A DNA stretch of 14,699 nucleotides from positions 1 to 14,699 of the forward strand of contig JADLBT010000423.1 in the NCBI GenBank assembly GCA_020847555.1. Direction: 5' to 3'. Shown piece after piece: positions 1-6,986 of this stretch (the stretch's first letter is position 1; each line of letters begins with the position of its first letter). The DNA comes from Gemmataceae bacterium (GTDB taxonomy: Bacteria > Planctomycetota > Planctomycetia > Gemmatales > Gemmataceae). The position numbers were made by a program, and so were the translations under genes. The notes below the pieces were generated by a model that was not told the origin of the DNA, did not search any database, and was given only the letters and a program-made list of their open reading frames with translations.

Positions 1-2
1 CG

Positions 3-509
3 AGCGAGGCGCGCGAGCGGGCGCGCTGGCGCGCCATCGTCGGCGCGGTCCTCGACGACGTCCGCGACCCGGACGCCTGCTTCGCGGAACTGTACCACCA
101 CTTCGGTCGCCCCGAGGCGTGGCGCTGCGAGTCCGGGGCCGGCGCGGTCCTGGAGGCGCTGGCCCCGCGCGGGTACGTCCTCGGCCTGGCGTCGAACTAC
201 GACCACCGGCTGCGGTCCGTCGCGGCCGGGTTGCCGGAGTTGTGCCCGGTGGTGCCTCACCTGGTCCTCAGTTCGGAGGTGGGGTGGCGGAAGCCGGCGG
301 CGCCGTTCTTCGCGGCGGCTGCGGAACGGATGGGCCAGTCGCCGGAGCACATGCTGCTCGTCGGGGATGACCGGGTCAACGACTTCGAGGGCGCCCGCGC
401 CGCGGGGTGGCGCGCGCTGCTGTTCGATCCACAGGGCGAGGCGCCGGCAATCGGCGCGCGCGTGCCAGGGCTGACGGACCTGCTGGAAGTACTCCCGGGA
501 CCGGGGTGA
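3..509 (+). CDS. HAD-superfamily hydrolase, 5'-truncated
   Basis: The gene enters from the left edge; the last 168 residues are present and end at TGA 507-509. It belongs to the HAD phosphatase-like superfamily, cytosolic enzymes that hydrolyse small phosphorylated or halogenated substrates through an Asp nucleophile. The nucleophile motif (DxD) and probably part of the cap lie outside the window. Visible motifs are motif II (Ser of LASNYD, codon 192-194), the motif III lysine in WRKP (codon 291-293) and the acidic motif IV GDDRVND (codons 363-383). The run YHHFGRPEAW ahead of motif II resembles the cap-to-core transition of REG-2-like HAD-IA proteins. The substrate cannot be inferred. The frame is uninterrupted from base 3, so this is an edge truncation, not a pseudogene. 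An ATG at 231 is internal and not the real start. Confidence 0.85.
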   Translation, partial: SEARERARWRAIVGAVLDDVRDPDACFAELYHHFGRPEAWRCESGAGAVLEALAPRGYVLGLASNYDHRLRSVAAGLPELCPVVPHLVLSSEVGWRKPAAPFFAAAAERMGQSPEHMLLVGDDRVNDFEGARAAGWRALLFDPQGEAPAIGARVPGLTDLLEVLPGPG

Positions 510-530
510 TGCCGGTCACCAGCCGGGAGT

Positions 531-582
531 GCGCGCGCCGGGCGCCTTCAAGCGTCCCTCGCTGGCGCTCCGGGCTGGCAGG
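531..582. repeat. Degenerate copy of GC-palindrome repeat
   Basis: This stretch between the HAD gene and the exported hydrolase resembles the palindromic element at 11875-11916. Both contain GCGCCGGGCGCCTT, then a short variable part, then CTGGCGCT and CGGGCTGG. Here the two arms no longer pair well, so it looks like a decayed member of the same family. The rest of the 510-670 spacer shows no gene. Confidence 0.5.
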
Positions 583-654
583 GCGGACCCCCTTGCCCTT
601 GTGCGAGAGAGCGCGTAAGGTCAGAGCGTCCCCAGCACTCGACCCTTCCCTCGC

Positions 655-661
655 AGAAAGG
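655..661 (+). promoter_or_regulatory. Ribosome binding site of exported hydrolase
   Basis: AGAAAGG lies 9 nt before the ATG at 671. It selects that ATG over the open frame that continues upstream to 407 and overlaps the HAD gene. Confidence 0.65.
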
Positions 662-670
662 TGCCGTGTC

Positions 671-2695
671 ATGCATGCAATCCCTCGACCGGCCGGATGG
701 GGCGCGGTCGTCTGCCTGGCGCTGCTGCTGGGCACGCTGTTACCCGCCCAGGATTTCAAGGCTCCGCCCGGCAAGGCGCCGGACGCCGCCACTCTCAAGA
801 CCATCCGCGAGAAGACGACGAAGCTCGCCCAGACTCTGCAGGCGCTGCGGCGCCAGGGCCTTGCCGGCCCGCTGCTGACCGACGTCGAGGTGTACGAACG
901 GGCCGCCACCGCCATCGTCCGGCACAACGAGTTCTTCCACCCCGATTCGGCCGCGTGGACGCTCGACGTCCTCGATCGCGGGCTGGCCCGGGCAAAGGCG
1001 GTCGCCGCCGACACGCTGCCGTGGCTCAAGAGTACCGGCACGACGGTGGTCCGCGGCTATCGGTCGCGCATCGACGATTCGGTCCAGCCCTACGCCGTCA
1101 CCCTGCCGGCCGAGTACGGCAAGGACACGAACCGGCGATGGCGCGTGGACGTCGTCCTGCACGGCCGCGACAAGACGTTGACGGAGGTCAAGTTCCTCCG
1201 CCAGCACGGCGACAAGGCCGCTCCGAAGGACCAGCCGTTCGTCCGCCTCGACATCTACGGCCGCGGCAACAACGCCTACCGCTGGGCCGGCGAGGTGGAC
1301 GTCTTCGAGGCGATCGAAAACTTCCTGGCGACTGAACGGGCCGTCGGCCGGGACCGGCTGCTAGACGCGAATCGGTGGGTGCTGCGCGGCTTCTCGATGG
1401 GCGGGGCCGGCACCTGGCACCTCGGTTTGCACCGGCCGAGCAACTGGTGCGTCCTTGGCCCCGGGGCCGGGTTCACCACCACCCACGGGTACGTGCGCAA
1501 TCTGCCGCCGACGCTCCCGGACTGGCAGGAGAAGTGCCTGCGCCTCTACGACGCGGTCGCCTACGCCGAGAACGTGGCAGCCGTGCCGGTGGTTTCATAC
1601 GGCGGGTCGGAGGATCCCCAGCTCCAGGCCACCCGCAACATCGCGGCCCGCCTGAAGGGGACCGACCTGGCGGACCGGCTACAGATCCTCGTCGCTCCGG
1701 GCCTGGGCCACAAGTTCCCGCCGGAGTGGCAGAAGAAGGCGGAGGCCGCCTACGCTCCTCACATCAAGAAGGGCCGCGAGGAGTATCCCAAACGGGTGCG
1801 CTTCGTGACGTATACCCTCAAGTATCCGTCGTCCGACTGGGTGCGCCTCCTGGGGCTGGAGCGCCACTACGAGAAGGCGCTGGTCGATGCGGAGAAGACC
1901 GAGGAGGGGTTCACGGTCAAAACGGCGAACGTCCGGACGCTCCGCCTGACCGTCCCACGCGGGGTACTGCACGACGTGACGGTACGCATCGACGGGCAGG
2001 AGCTGACGGCCCGCCCGTGGGGGCCGCGGACCGGCCAGCACAGCGTCTACCTGCGTCGCCAGCACGGGCGCTGGGAGGTGGTACTGCCGCAGCGGCTCGT
2101 AACCGAGCAGACGCAGCGGCCGCAGAAAACGACCGGACTGCAGGGGCCGATCGACGACGCCTTCACCGACGCCTTCCTGTGCGTGCGCGGGACCGGCAAG
2201 CCGTGGCACGACGCGACCGAGCGCCACGCCGAGGCGAGCCTGCGCCGATTCCGAGACGAGTGGAGCAAGTACCTCCGCGGCGAGGTGCCGGTCAAGGACG
2301 ACACCGACGTGACCACCGAGGACATCGCCGACAAGAGCCTGATCCTGTTCGGCGACCCGTCGTCCAACTCCCTGATCGGGCACGTTCTCGACGGGCTGCC
2401 GCTGAAGTGGACGAAGGACACGCTCGCCCTGGGCGGCACGACGTACCGGGCGGCGGACCACCTGCCGGTGCTGATCTACCCGAGCCCGGTGAACGCGACG
2501 CGCTACGTCGTGCTCAACTCCGGCCACACGTTCCACGCCTCGGACTTCCAGGGGACGAACGCCCTGCTCTATCCACGTCTGGGCGACTATGCGGTCCTCC
2601 GCCTCGCTGGCGGGACCGCCAACCCGCTCCAGGTCGAGGTCGCGACAGCCGGGCTGTTCGACGAGTACTGGCGGATCCCCACGGGCGGGAAGTAA
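671..2695 (+). CDS. Exported alpha/beta-hydrolase (prolyl-oligopeptidase-like)
   Basis: The protein has 674 residues. An N-terminal signal peptide (basic start, hydrophobic stretch about residues 11-24, probable cleavage near LPAQ, residues 25-27) predicts export. The catalytic domain has a nucleophile elbow GFSMGG with Ser242. Candidate partners are Asp315 in GGSEDPQ and His347 in GLGHKF, a plausible Ser-Asp-His triad in the usual order. A helical region with charged pairs precedes the catalytic domain. After about residue 380 comes a long C-terminal region of beta-rich and mixed character, including SLILFGDPSSNSLIG and YVVLNSGHTFH, which I recall from other planctomycete hydrolases of this type. 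Family members are esterases or peptidases; the substrate is unknown. The start is set by a Shine-Dalgarno sequence at 655-661. The kinase gene follows on the same strand after 117 nt containing a strong hairpin. Confidence 0.85.
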   Translation: MHAIPRPAGWGAVVCLALLLGTLLPAQDFKAPPGKAPDAATLKTIREKTTKLAQTLQALRRQGLAGPLLTDVEVYERAATAIVRHNEFFHPDSAAWTLDVLDRGLARAKAVAADTLPWLKSTGTTVVRGYRSRIDDSVQPYAVTLPAEYGKDTNRRWRVDVVLHGRDKTLTEVKFLRQHGDKAAPKDQPFVRLDIYGRGNNAYRWAGEVDVFEAIENFLATERAVGRDRLLDANRWVLRGFSMGGAGTWHLGLHRPSNWCVLGPGAGFTTTHGYVRNLPPTLPDWQEKCLRLYDAVAYAENVAAVPVVSYGGSEDPQLQATRNIAARLKGTDLADRLQILVAPGLGHKFPPEWQKKAEAAYAPHIKKGREEYPKRVRFVTYTLKYPSSDWVRLLGLERHYEKALVDAEKTEEGFTVKTANVRTLRLTVPRGVLHDVTVRIDGQELTARPWGPRTGQHSVYLRRQHGRWEVVLPQRLVTEQTQRPQKTTGLQGPIDDAFTDAFLCVRGTGKPWHDATERHAEASLRRFRDEWSKYLRGEVPVKDDTDVTTEDIADKSLILFGDPSSNSLIGHVLDGLPLKWTKDTLALGGTTYRAADHLPVLIYPSPVNATRYVVLNSGHTFHASDFQGTNALLYPRLGDYAVLRLAGGTANPLQVEVATAGLFDEYWRIPTGGK

Positions 2696-2707
2696 GATAA
2701 CCGGAGA

Positions 2708-2735
2708 GTGAGGCGTGAGGCGTGAGGCGTGAGGC
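2708..2735. repeat. Four tandem copies of GTGAGGC
   Basis: Four perfect 7-bp units occupy 2708-2714, 2715-2721, 2722-2728 and 2729-2735. They begin 13 nt after the hydrolase stop and run directly into the hairpin at 2734-2779. Heptamer tracts of this kind are known as short tandem repeats in several GC-rich and cyanobacterial genomes. Confidence 0.9.
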
Positions 2736-2779
2736 GGATGAAAAGCCCACGGGTGGCGCCCCGTGGGCTTTTCATCCGC
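2734..2779. repeat. Single-hairpin copy of AAAGCCCACGGG repeat family
   Basis: Positions 2734-2753 and 2760-2779 are perfect inverted complements (20 bp) around a 6-nt loop TGGCGC. The core AAAAGCCCACGGG/CCCGTGGGCTTTT is shared with the elements at 4016-4094, 9675-9745 and about 10161-10230. It could stop or attenuate transcription between the hydrolase and the kinase, but no T-run follows the stem. Confidence 0.85.
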
Positions 2780-2812
2780 TCTGCTCTCCCCGGGCCCTGA
2801 CGAGGACGTTCC

Positions 2813-3955
2813 GTGCAGCAGTGTCCGACCTGCGGCAGGCAAGTGGAGCCGGGGACGCGGTTCTGCCCCAACGACGGCACACCGCTGACCGAGACCGCCA
2901 CCCAGGCGACCGCCCCGACGGCGTCGGGACCGGCCCACCCGAAGAGCGCACAGCTGCAGCTGCCGATCGTGGTCGGTGGACGCTACCGGCTGCTCGAACT
3001 GCGCGGCGGCGGCGGGATGGCGAAGGTCTACCGGGCCACCGACCTGACCCTCGACCGGGACGTCGCCGTCAAGATGATCAACCCCGAGCTGCGCAGCGAG
3101 CCGGAGTTCGACGCCCGGTTCCAGCGCGAGGCCCGCATCGCCAGCCAGCTCCAGGATCCGCACATCGTCGTCGTCCACGACTTCGGCATCGACCCGGAAC
3201 ACGGCCCGTTCCTGGTGATGGAATACCTGCAAGGCATGACGCTGCGCGAGCGGCTGCAGGCAGAGGGTCCGCTGCCGGTCCGGGCCGGCATCCAGCTCAG
3301 CGCGCAGCTGCTGCTCGCGCTCATTCACGCCCACGAGAAGGGCATCGTCCACCGCGACATCAAGCCGGACAACATCTTCTTCCTGAACCAGAGCGGAGTG
3401 CGGCTGCACGTGCGCATCCTCGATTTTGGCATCGCCCGCATCTACCGCGGGGAGGACCAGGCGGCCGACCAGCCGCTGACGCAGCCCGGCTCCGTGATGG
3501 GCACCCCGCGCTACATGTCGCCGGAACAACTCGCCGGCCAGCCGGTAGACGCGCGCTCGGATCTGTGCAGCACCGCGCGGGTGATCCACGAGGCGCTGAC
3601 CGGCAAGCTGCCGCACGTCTCCGGCAAGTCGTTCGCCGAGCTGTGCCCGGACGCCCCGCCCGGACTGCAGGACGTGCTGGAGCAGTGCCTGCGTCCGAAC
3701 CCGAACGAGCGGCCGGCGAGCGCGGTGGAGGTATACCTGCGACTGCAGGAACTGGGCAAGGCGAGCGGGATCCTGCTGCTGCCGCCCGGGGCGATGCAGA
3801 AACTGCTGGCGGCCAGGAGCCAGGGGAACGCCGAACCGACGGTGGCGTATGTTCCGCCCGGCAGCAGCGTCCGGCGCGTGCTGGCCTTCGGTCTCGGGGG
3901 GCTGGCGCTCGTGGCGGCGGGCGTCGCCGTGTGGTTCTTCTTCCTGCGCGGGTGA
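2813..3955 (+). CDS. Ser/Thr protein kinase with zinc ribbon and C-terminal anchor
   Basis: This 380-residue Hanks-type kinase starts with GTG, preceded by GAGGA at 2802-2806. Residues 4-21 form a zinc-ribbon-like motif (C4, C7, C18) in which the fourth ligand position is Asp21. The kinase domain covers about residues 58-315: glycine loop G65-G68, ATP lysine K87, alpha-C Glu106, catalytic HRDIKPDN (H180-N187), DFG at D204-G206, GTPRYMSPE (230-238) and structural Asp250. All residues needed for catalysis are present. The helix-F segment DLCSTARVIHEALTG departs from the common DLYSLGVVLYEMLTG, losing its Gly. A single hydrophobic helix (about 354-378) ends the protein with only Arg-Gly after it, so there is no outside sensor domain and the kinase probably hangs from the membrane facing the cytoplasm. 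Substrates are unknown; signals may be read by the zinc ribbon or partner proteins. Confidence 0.92.
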   Translation: MQQCPTCGRQVEPGTRFCPNDGTPLTETATQATAPTASGPAHPKSAQLQLPIVVGGRYRLLELRGGGGMAKVYRATDLTLDRDVAVKMINPELRSEPEFDARFQREARIASQLQDPHIVVVHDFGIDPEHGPFLVMEYLQGMTLRERLQAEGPLPVRAGIQLSAQLLLALIHAHEKGIVHRDIKPDNIFFLNQSGVRLHVRILDFGIARIYRGEDQAADQPLTQPGSVMGTPRYMSPEQLAGQPVDARSDLCSTARVIHEALTGKLPHVSGKSFAELCPDAPPGLQDVLEQCLRPNPNERPASAVEVYLRLQELGKASGILLLPPGAMQKLLAARSQGNAEPTVAYVPPGSSVRRVLAFGLGGLALVAAGVAVWFFFLRG

Positions 3956-4015
3956 ACCGCGCCCGACGCCCCATTTTCTCGTGCAGGGGGAATGGGGGTG
4001 GTGTGGAACGGGATC

Positions 4016-4094
4016 GTGCAAAGCCCACGGGTCACGGCCCGTGGGCCGAGTGTCCGGCACTTCGTCCACGGGACGGTATCCGTGGGCTTTGCAC
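4016..4094. repeat. Double-hairpin copy of AAAGCCCACGGG repeat family
   Basis: The outer ends 4016-4030 and 4080-4094 are a perfect 15-bp inverted repeat. Inside, GCCCACGGG is followed by its complement to give a first hairpin, and GTCCACGG with CCGTGGGC gives a second. The spacer between them (…TCCGGCACTT…) matches that of the 9675-9745 copy. The element sits between the convergent kinase and purN genes, where it could act as a two-way terminator. The remainder of 3956-4115 shows no gene. Confidence 0.8.
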
Positions 4095-4115
4095 ACCAGC
4101 CCTCTTACCCTTGCA

Positions 4116-4739
4116 CTACGAAATCCGCACTCGTCGTCCCTCGACCCGCAACCGCCCCTCCGCGAACAGCCGTACCGCCTCCGGATACGCCTCGTTCTCC
4201 TGCTCGTGGACCCGGGCGGCGAGCGTCTCGGGCGTGTCGTCGTCGAGAACCGGGACCGGCCGCTGCAAGATGATCGGCCCGTGGTCGTACTGGTTGTCGG
4301 CGAAGTGGACCGTGCAGCCGCTCACCTTCGCGCCATAGGCGAGTACCGCCTCGTGGACGCGCGCCCCGGAGTACCCGTGACCGCAGAATGCCGGGATCAG
4401 CGCCGGGTGGACGTTCATGACCCGGCCGAGGTAGTCGTCGGGGATCAGGATCAGCTGGAGGAACCCGGCGAGGCAGACGAGAGCGGCATCCGCCTGGCGG
4501 CACAGATCGAAGATGCGTGTGCTGAACTCCTCGCGTGAGGCGCACGCCTTGCGCTCGACCACCGCGGCCGGAATGCCGGCTCGGCGAGCACGCTCCAGGC
4601 CGAAGGCGTCCGCCTTGCTGGAGACGACCTGCACGACCTGCGCGGCCAGCCGGTCGCTGGCGATGCAGTCGAGGAAGTTCTGCAAGGTCGTGCCGCCGCC
4701 GCTAACCAGCACGGCCAGGCGGATCCGGGGGCCAGTCAC
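4116..4739 (-). CDS. purN: Phosphoribosylglycinamide formyltransferase
   Basis: The 207-residue product transfers a formyl group from 10-formyltetrahydrofolate to glycinamide ribonucleotide, the third step of purine synthesis, in the cytosol. The length is normal for PurN. The N-terminal LVSGGGTTLQ (11-20) is the phosphate-binding loop. The catalytic triad is visible as Asn109 and His111 in MNVHPALIPAF and Asp152 in DNQYDHGPIILQ. The loop GHGYSG after the Asn-His pair corresponds to the substrate-binding GxGxxG of the family. The start is GTG at 4739 with a modest GGAG 5 nt upstream. It lies 16 nt after the uxaC-like gene, so the two are probably co-transcribed although their roles are unrelated. 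No other purine gene is nearby. Confidence 0.93.
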   Translation of the reverse strand: MTGPRIRLAVLVSGGGTTLQNFLDCIASDRLAAQVVQVVSSKADAFGLERARRAGIPAAVVERKACASREEFSTRIFDLCRQADAALVCLAGFLQLILIPDDYLGRVMNVHPALIPAFCGHGYSGARVHEAVLAYGAKVSGCTVHFADNQYDHGPIILQRPVPVLDDDTPETLAARVHEQENEAYPEAVRLFAEGRLRVEGRRVRIS

Positions 4740-4755
4740 GCGCGCTCCGGGTTGG

Positions 4756-6045
4756 TTACACGTTAAAGATGTGACGGGCGTTCTCGCGCAGGAGCAGACG
4801 CGCCAGATCCACCGCCTGGGTCAGGCTGCACAACCCCGGGCGGACGTAGTCGTCGGCCAGCACGCACGCCAGCAGGCGCCGGTACATGTTGTACTTCGGC
4901 AGGATGAACTCCAGCTTGTAGGCGTCGCTGTAATAGCCGATCTGCTTCGTCTTCGGCACCGCCTGCAGCCGTGCCCGCAGATCGTTCTCGATGTATGCCG
5001 GGATGTTCGAGTACCACCAGTGCCCGTTGGTGACGACATTCGGGAAGATCCAGCTGTAGCTGACCAGTTCCTGGTTCTGCCCGCTCGACAGGACCGAGAG
5101 CGGAAACGTCACCTCCGGGAACGAGTTGAACAGCTCGGCGAACTGGATCAGCGAGGTGCGCTGGTCGAACAGATCCTGCCCCTGGTAGACGCCGCGCCAG
5201 TAGACGCGCCGATTGACGCCGATCATCAGGTCGAACGGCAGCTTGAACGTCCGGCAGTGCTCCGCCAGCGTCCAGAACACGTCGCACGCCACCATCGCCT
5301 GGGCCGGGCTGGGGGGCGCCGTCGCCGTTCCGTGGGCGACCCACTCCTTGTAAGCCGCCTCGGCGCTGACCGGATCGACCTGGACGGGGGCGAACGTCGG
5401 GGGCAGGGAGATGGCGCACGCCTTCGCCCCGCGGCCGGTGAAGTGCTCGAACAGGGCGGCCACGGCCTGGCGCAGCAGGGTCGGGTTGGTGACCTCGACT
5501 CCCGTCGCCTTCGCCAGCCGCTGCCGCACCTCCGGCCTGTGCAGGTGGAACACCAGCTCGTCGGTGCGCAGGCACGGGACGTAGCGCTTCGTGTCGAACC
5601 CCGTGAGCGGATCGTCGAAGTCGTTGGTGAGAAAGATCTGCTCGACACCGCTGAGGCGGAGTACCTGGTCCTCCCAGTCCGGCTGGGCCATCCGCTCGGC
5701 CGCCCGGTCCCACAGCGCGTCGCAGTCGCCGGCCGTCACCCGGTCGCCCGCGAACCCAAAGAACGCGCGGGCGATCTCGACGAACCAGCTGTACTGGGCG
5801 GTGTTGTCGAACCGATCCATGTGACGCAGGATGGCGCGCACGCGCTCGCGCGGCTCGACCTCCGGTCCGAGCGGCGTCTGATCCATCCCGGCGGAGTGGG
5901 CGAGTTCGGTGTAGTAGTGGTAGCCGAGGATGTCGTCGAGGGTGCGCGACGCCGGCTGCAGCGGGTTGATGTGCGAATGCGGGTCGAGCAGCGGGATGGC
6001 GGCGATCGCGCCGTAGAGATCCTCTGCCAGTCGGTCGTGGAGCAT
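4756..6045 (-). CDS. uxaC: Uronate (glucuronate) isomerase family protein
   Basis: The 429-residue protein belongs to the glucuronate isomerase branch of the amidohydrolase superfamily, which interconverts D-glucuronate with fructuronate or galacturonate with tagaturonate. Visible landmarks are the metal-binding HxH motif at His23 and His25 (LLDPHSHINPL), the LTNDFDDPL segment, and the C-terminal GHWWYSNIPAYIE and IGYYSDAYKLEF runs, which match the layout of the UxaC barrel. It is about 40 residues shorter than the usual ~470, and the divergence leaves the exact substrate open. The ATG at 6045 has no clear ribosome-binding site, so the start is chosen because HxH falls at the expected distance. 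purN follows after 16 nt. An ACS-type carrier at 10285-11820 could supply its substrate. Confidence 0.82.
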   Translation of the reverse strand: MLHDRLAEDLYGAIAAIPLLDPHSHINPLQPASRTLDDILGYHYYTELAHSAGMDQTPLGPEVEPRERVRAILRHMDRFDNTAQYSWFVEIARAFFGFAGDRVTAGDCDALWDRAAERMAQPDWEDQVLRLSGVEQIFLTNDFDDPLTGFDTKRYVPCLRTDELVFHLHRPEVRQRLAKATGVEVTNPTLLRQAVAALFEHFTGRGAKACAISLPPTFAPVQVDPVSAEAAYKEWVAHGTATAPPSPAQAMVACDVFWTLAEHCRTFKLPFDLMIGVNRRVYWRGVYQGQDLFDQRTSLIQFAELFNSFPEVTFPLSVLSSGQNQELVSYSWIFPNVVTNGHWWYSNIPAYIENDLRARLQAVPKTKQIGYYSDAYKLEFILPKYNMYRRLLACVLADDYVRPGLCSLTQAVDLARLLLRENARHIFNV

Positions 6046-6149
6046 GGTGAACCCGGGGCTTGGGCCTGACGGATCGTGTCGTTCCGCCGTCCGCGCGTCC
6101 TGGCGATGGCGCGCGGCGCACGGACCACTTCAGAATCGGATGCGGCGCC

Positions 6150-6185
6150 GTTACAGCAGTTCTTACTACTTTTCGCGAAACTGGG
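6150..6185 (-). promoter_or_regulatory. AT-rich palindromic site upstream of uxaC
   Basis: This is an unusually AT-rich island in the 191-nt gap before the uxaC-like gene. It contains the perfect palindrome TTTCGCGAAA (6171-6180) and, read on the minus strand, TGTAAC as a possible -10 element, though no convincing -35 is seen. It could be a promoter with an operator. The rest of 6046-6236 shows no gene. Confidence 0.3.
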
Positions 6186-6236
6186 AACCCTCGTCGCCGT
6201 CCAGATCGGCCGACGGCGGCGGACCGCTGCCGGAGC

Positions 6237-6974
6237 CTACCGGCGCAGGCTGTAAGGCACCTCCAGTCCGTGCGCCTCCATCAGCGCGGCGTCGGCCAGA
6301 ACCTCCGCTCCCGGTCCCGCCGCCGCGACCTTGCCGCCGTCCAGGACGAGAACGCGCCCACACGTTTCCAGCACCAGTTCCAGGTCGTGCGAGGCGATGA
6401 TGCGCGTCCCCGGCAGCCGTCCCAGCAGGCCGATCAGCTCGCGCCGCCCGCGCGGGTCGAGGTACATCGACGGCTCGTCCAGCAGCAGCACCTCCGGCCG
6501 CATCGCCAGCACGCCCGCAACCGCCACGCGCCGCTTCTCCCCGCCCGACAGGTGGAACGGCACCCGTTGCTCCATGTCGTGCAGGCCGACGGCCGCCAGC
6601 GCCTCGGCCACGCGGCGGCGCACCTCGTCGGCGGGCAGACGCAGGTTCATCGGCCCGAACGCCACGTCGTCGAAGACGGTCGCGTTGAAAATCTGGTCGT
6701 CGCTGTTCTGGAAGACGATGCCGACCCGTTCCGGCAGCCGGCGTCGGTCGGCCGTCAGCGCCGGGTCGAGTCCGGCGAGCCGCGCCATCCCCGGCGCGAG
6801 CGCCAGCACGCCGCTCAGGGCGAGGAACAGCGTCGTCTTGCCGGCCCCGTTGGGACCGACCAGCCCCACCGACTCGCCGGCCTCGACCGCCAACGACACG
6901 CCCGCCAGGGCCGGCAGACCGCCGGGGTAGGCGTAGGTCAGGCTCTGGACAAGGATGGTGGGTTCGCCCGACAA
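6237..6974 (-). CDS. cbiO: ECF transporter ATP-binding protein
   Basis: This 245-residue ABC ATPase powers an energy-coupling-factor uptake system at the inner face of the cytoplasmic membrane. Walker A is GPNGAGKTT (40-48), the Q-loop is Gln89, the signature is LSGGEKRR (142-149), Walker B is VLLLDEP (162-168) with Glu167, and the switch histidine is His196. The Q-loop context QNSDDQIFNATVFDDVAFGP is typical of CbiO/EcfA proteins and separates it from general ABC importers. The start is TTG, with GAGGA (6982-6986) embedded in the stop of the upstream cbiQ gene; no suitable ATG exists near the N-terminus. The gap to cbiQ is 10 nt, so translation is probably coupled. The substrate (cobalt, nickel, biotin or another vitamin) cannot be told without the S component. 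Confidence 0.93.
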   Translation of the reverse strand: MSGEPTILVQSLTYAYPGGLPALAGVSLAVEAGESVGLVGPNGAGKTTLFLALSGVLALAPGMARLAGLDPALTADRRRLPERVGIVFQNSDDQIFNATVFDDVAFGPMNLRLPADEVRRRVAEALAAVGLHDMEQRVPFHLSGGEKRRVAVAGVLAMRPEVLLLDEPSMYLDPRGRRELIGLLGRLPGTRIIASHDLELVLETCGRVLVLDGGKVAAAGPGAEVLADAALMEAHGLEVPYSLRR

Positions 6975-6981
6975 GGCGGGA

Positions 6982-6986
6982 TCCTC
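6982..6986 (-). promoter_or_regulatory. Ribosome binding site of cbiO, overlapping cbiQ stop
   Basis: On the minus strand GAGGA lies 7 nt before the TTG start at 6974 and shares bases with the TGA stop of cbiQ (6985-6987). This supports the TTG start and coupled translation. Confidence 0.65.

Noticed and set aside
407..670. Upstream extension of the exported hydrolase
   Set aside because: It overlaps the HAD gene, crosses repeat DNA, and would bury the signal peptide; the ATG at 671 has a ribosome-binding site.
2708..2735. CRISPR-like array
   Set aside because: The units are 7 bp and contiguous with no spacers.
1679..4096. 805-codon minus-strand open frame across the hydrolase and kinase genes
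   Set aside because: It is antisense to two genes with full motif sets and has no recognisable domain; long antisense frames are expected at this GC content.
4513..6069. 518-codon plus-strand open frame opposite purN and uxaC
   Set aside because: It is a shadow of genes with clear catalytic motifs and has a composition rich in Arg, Val and Leu without any family signature.
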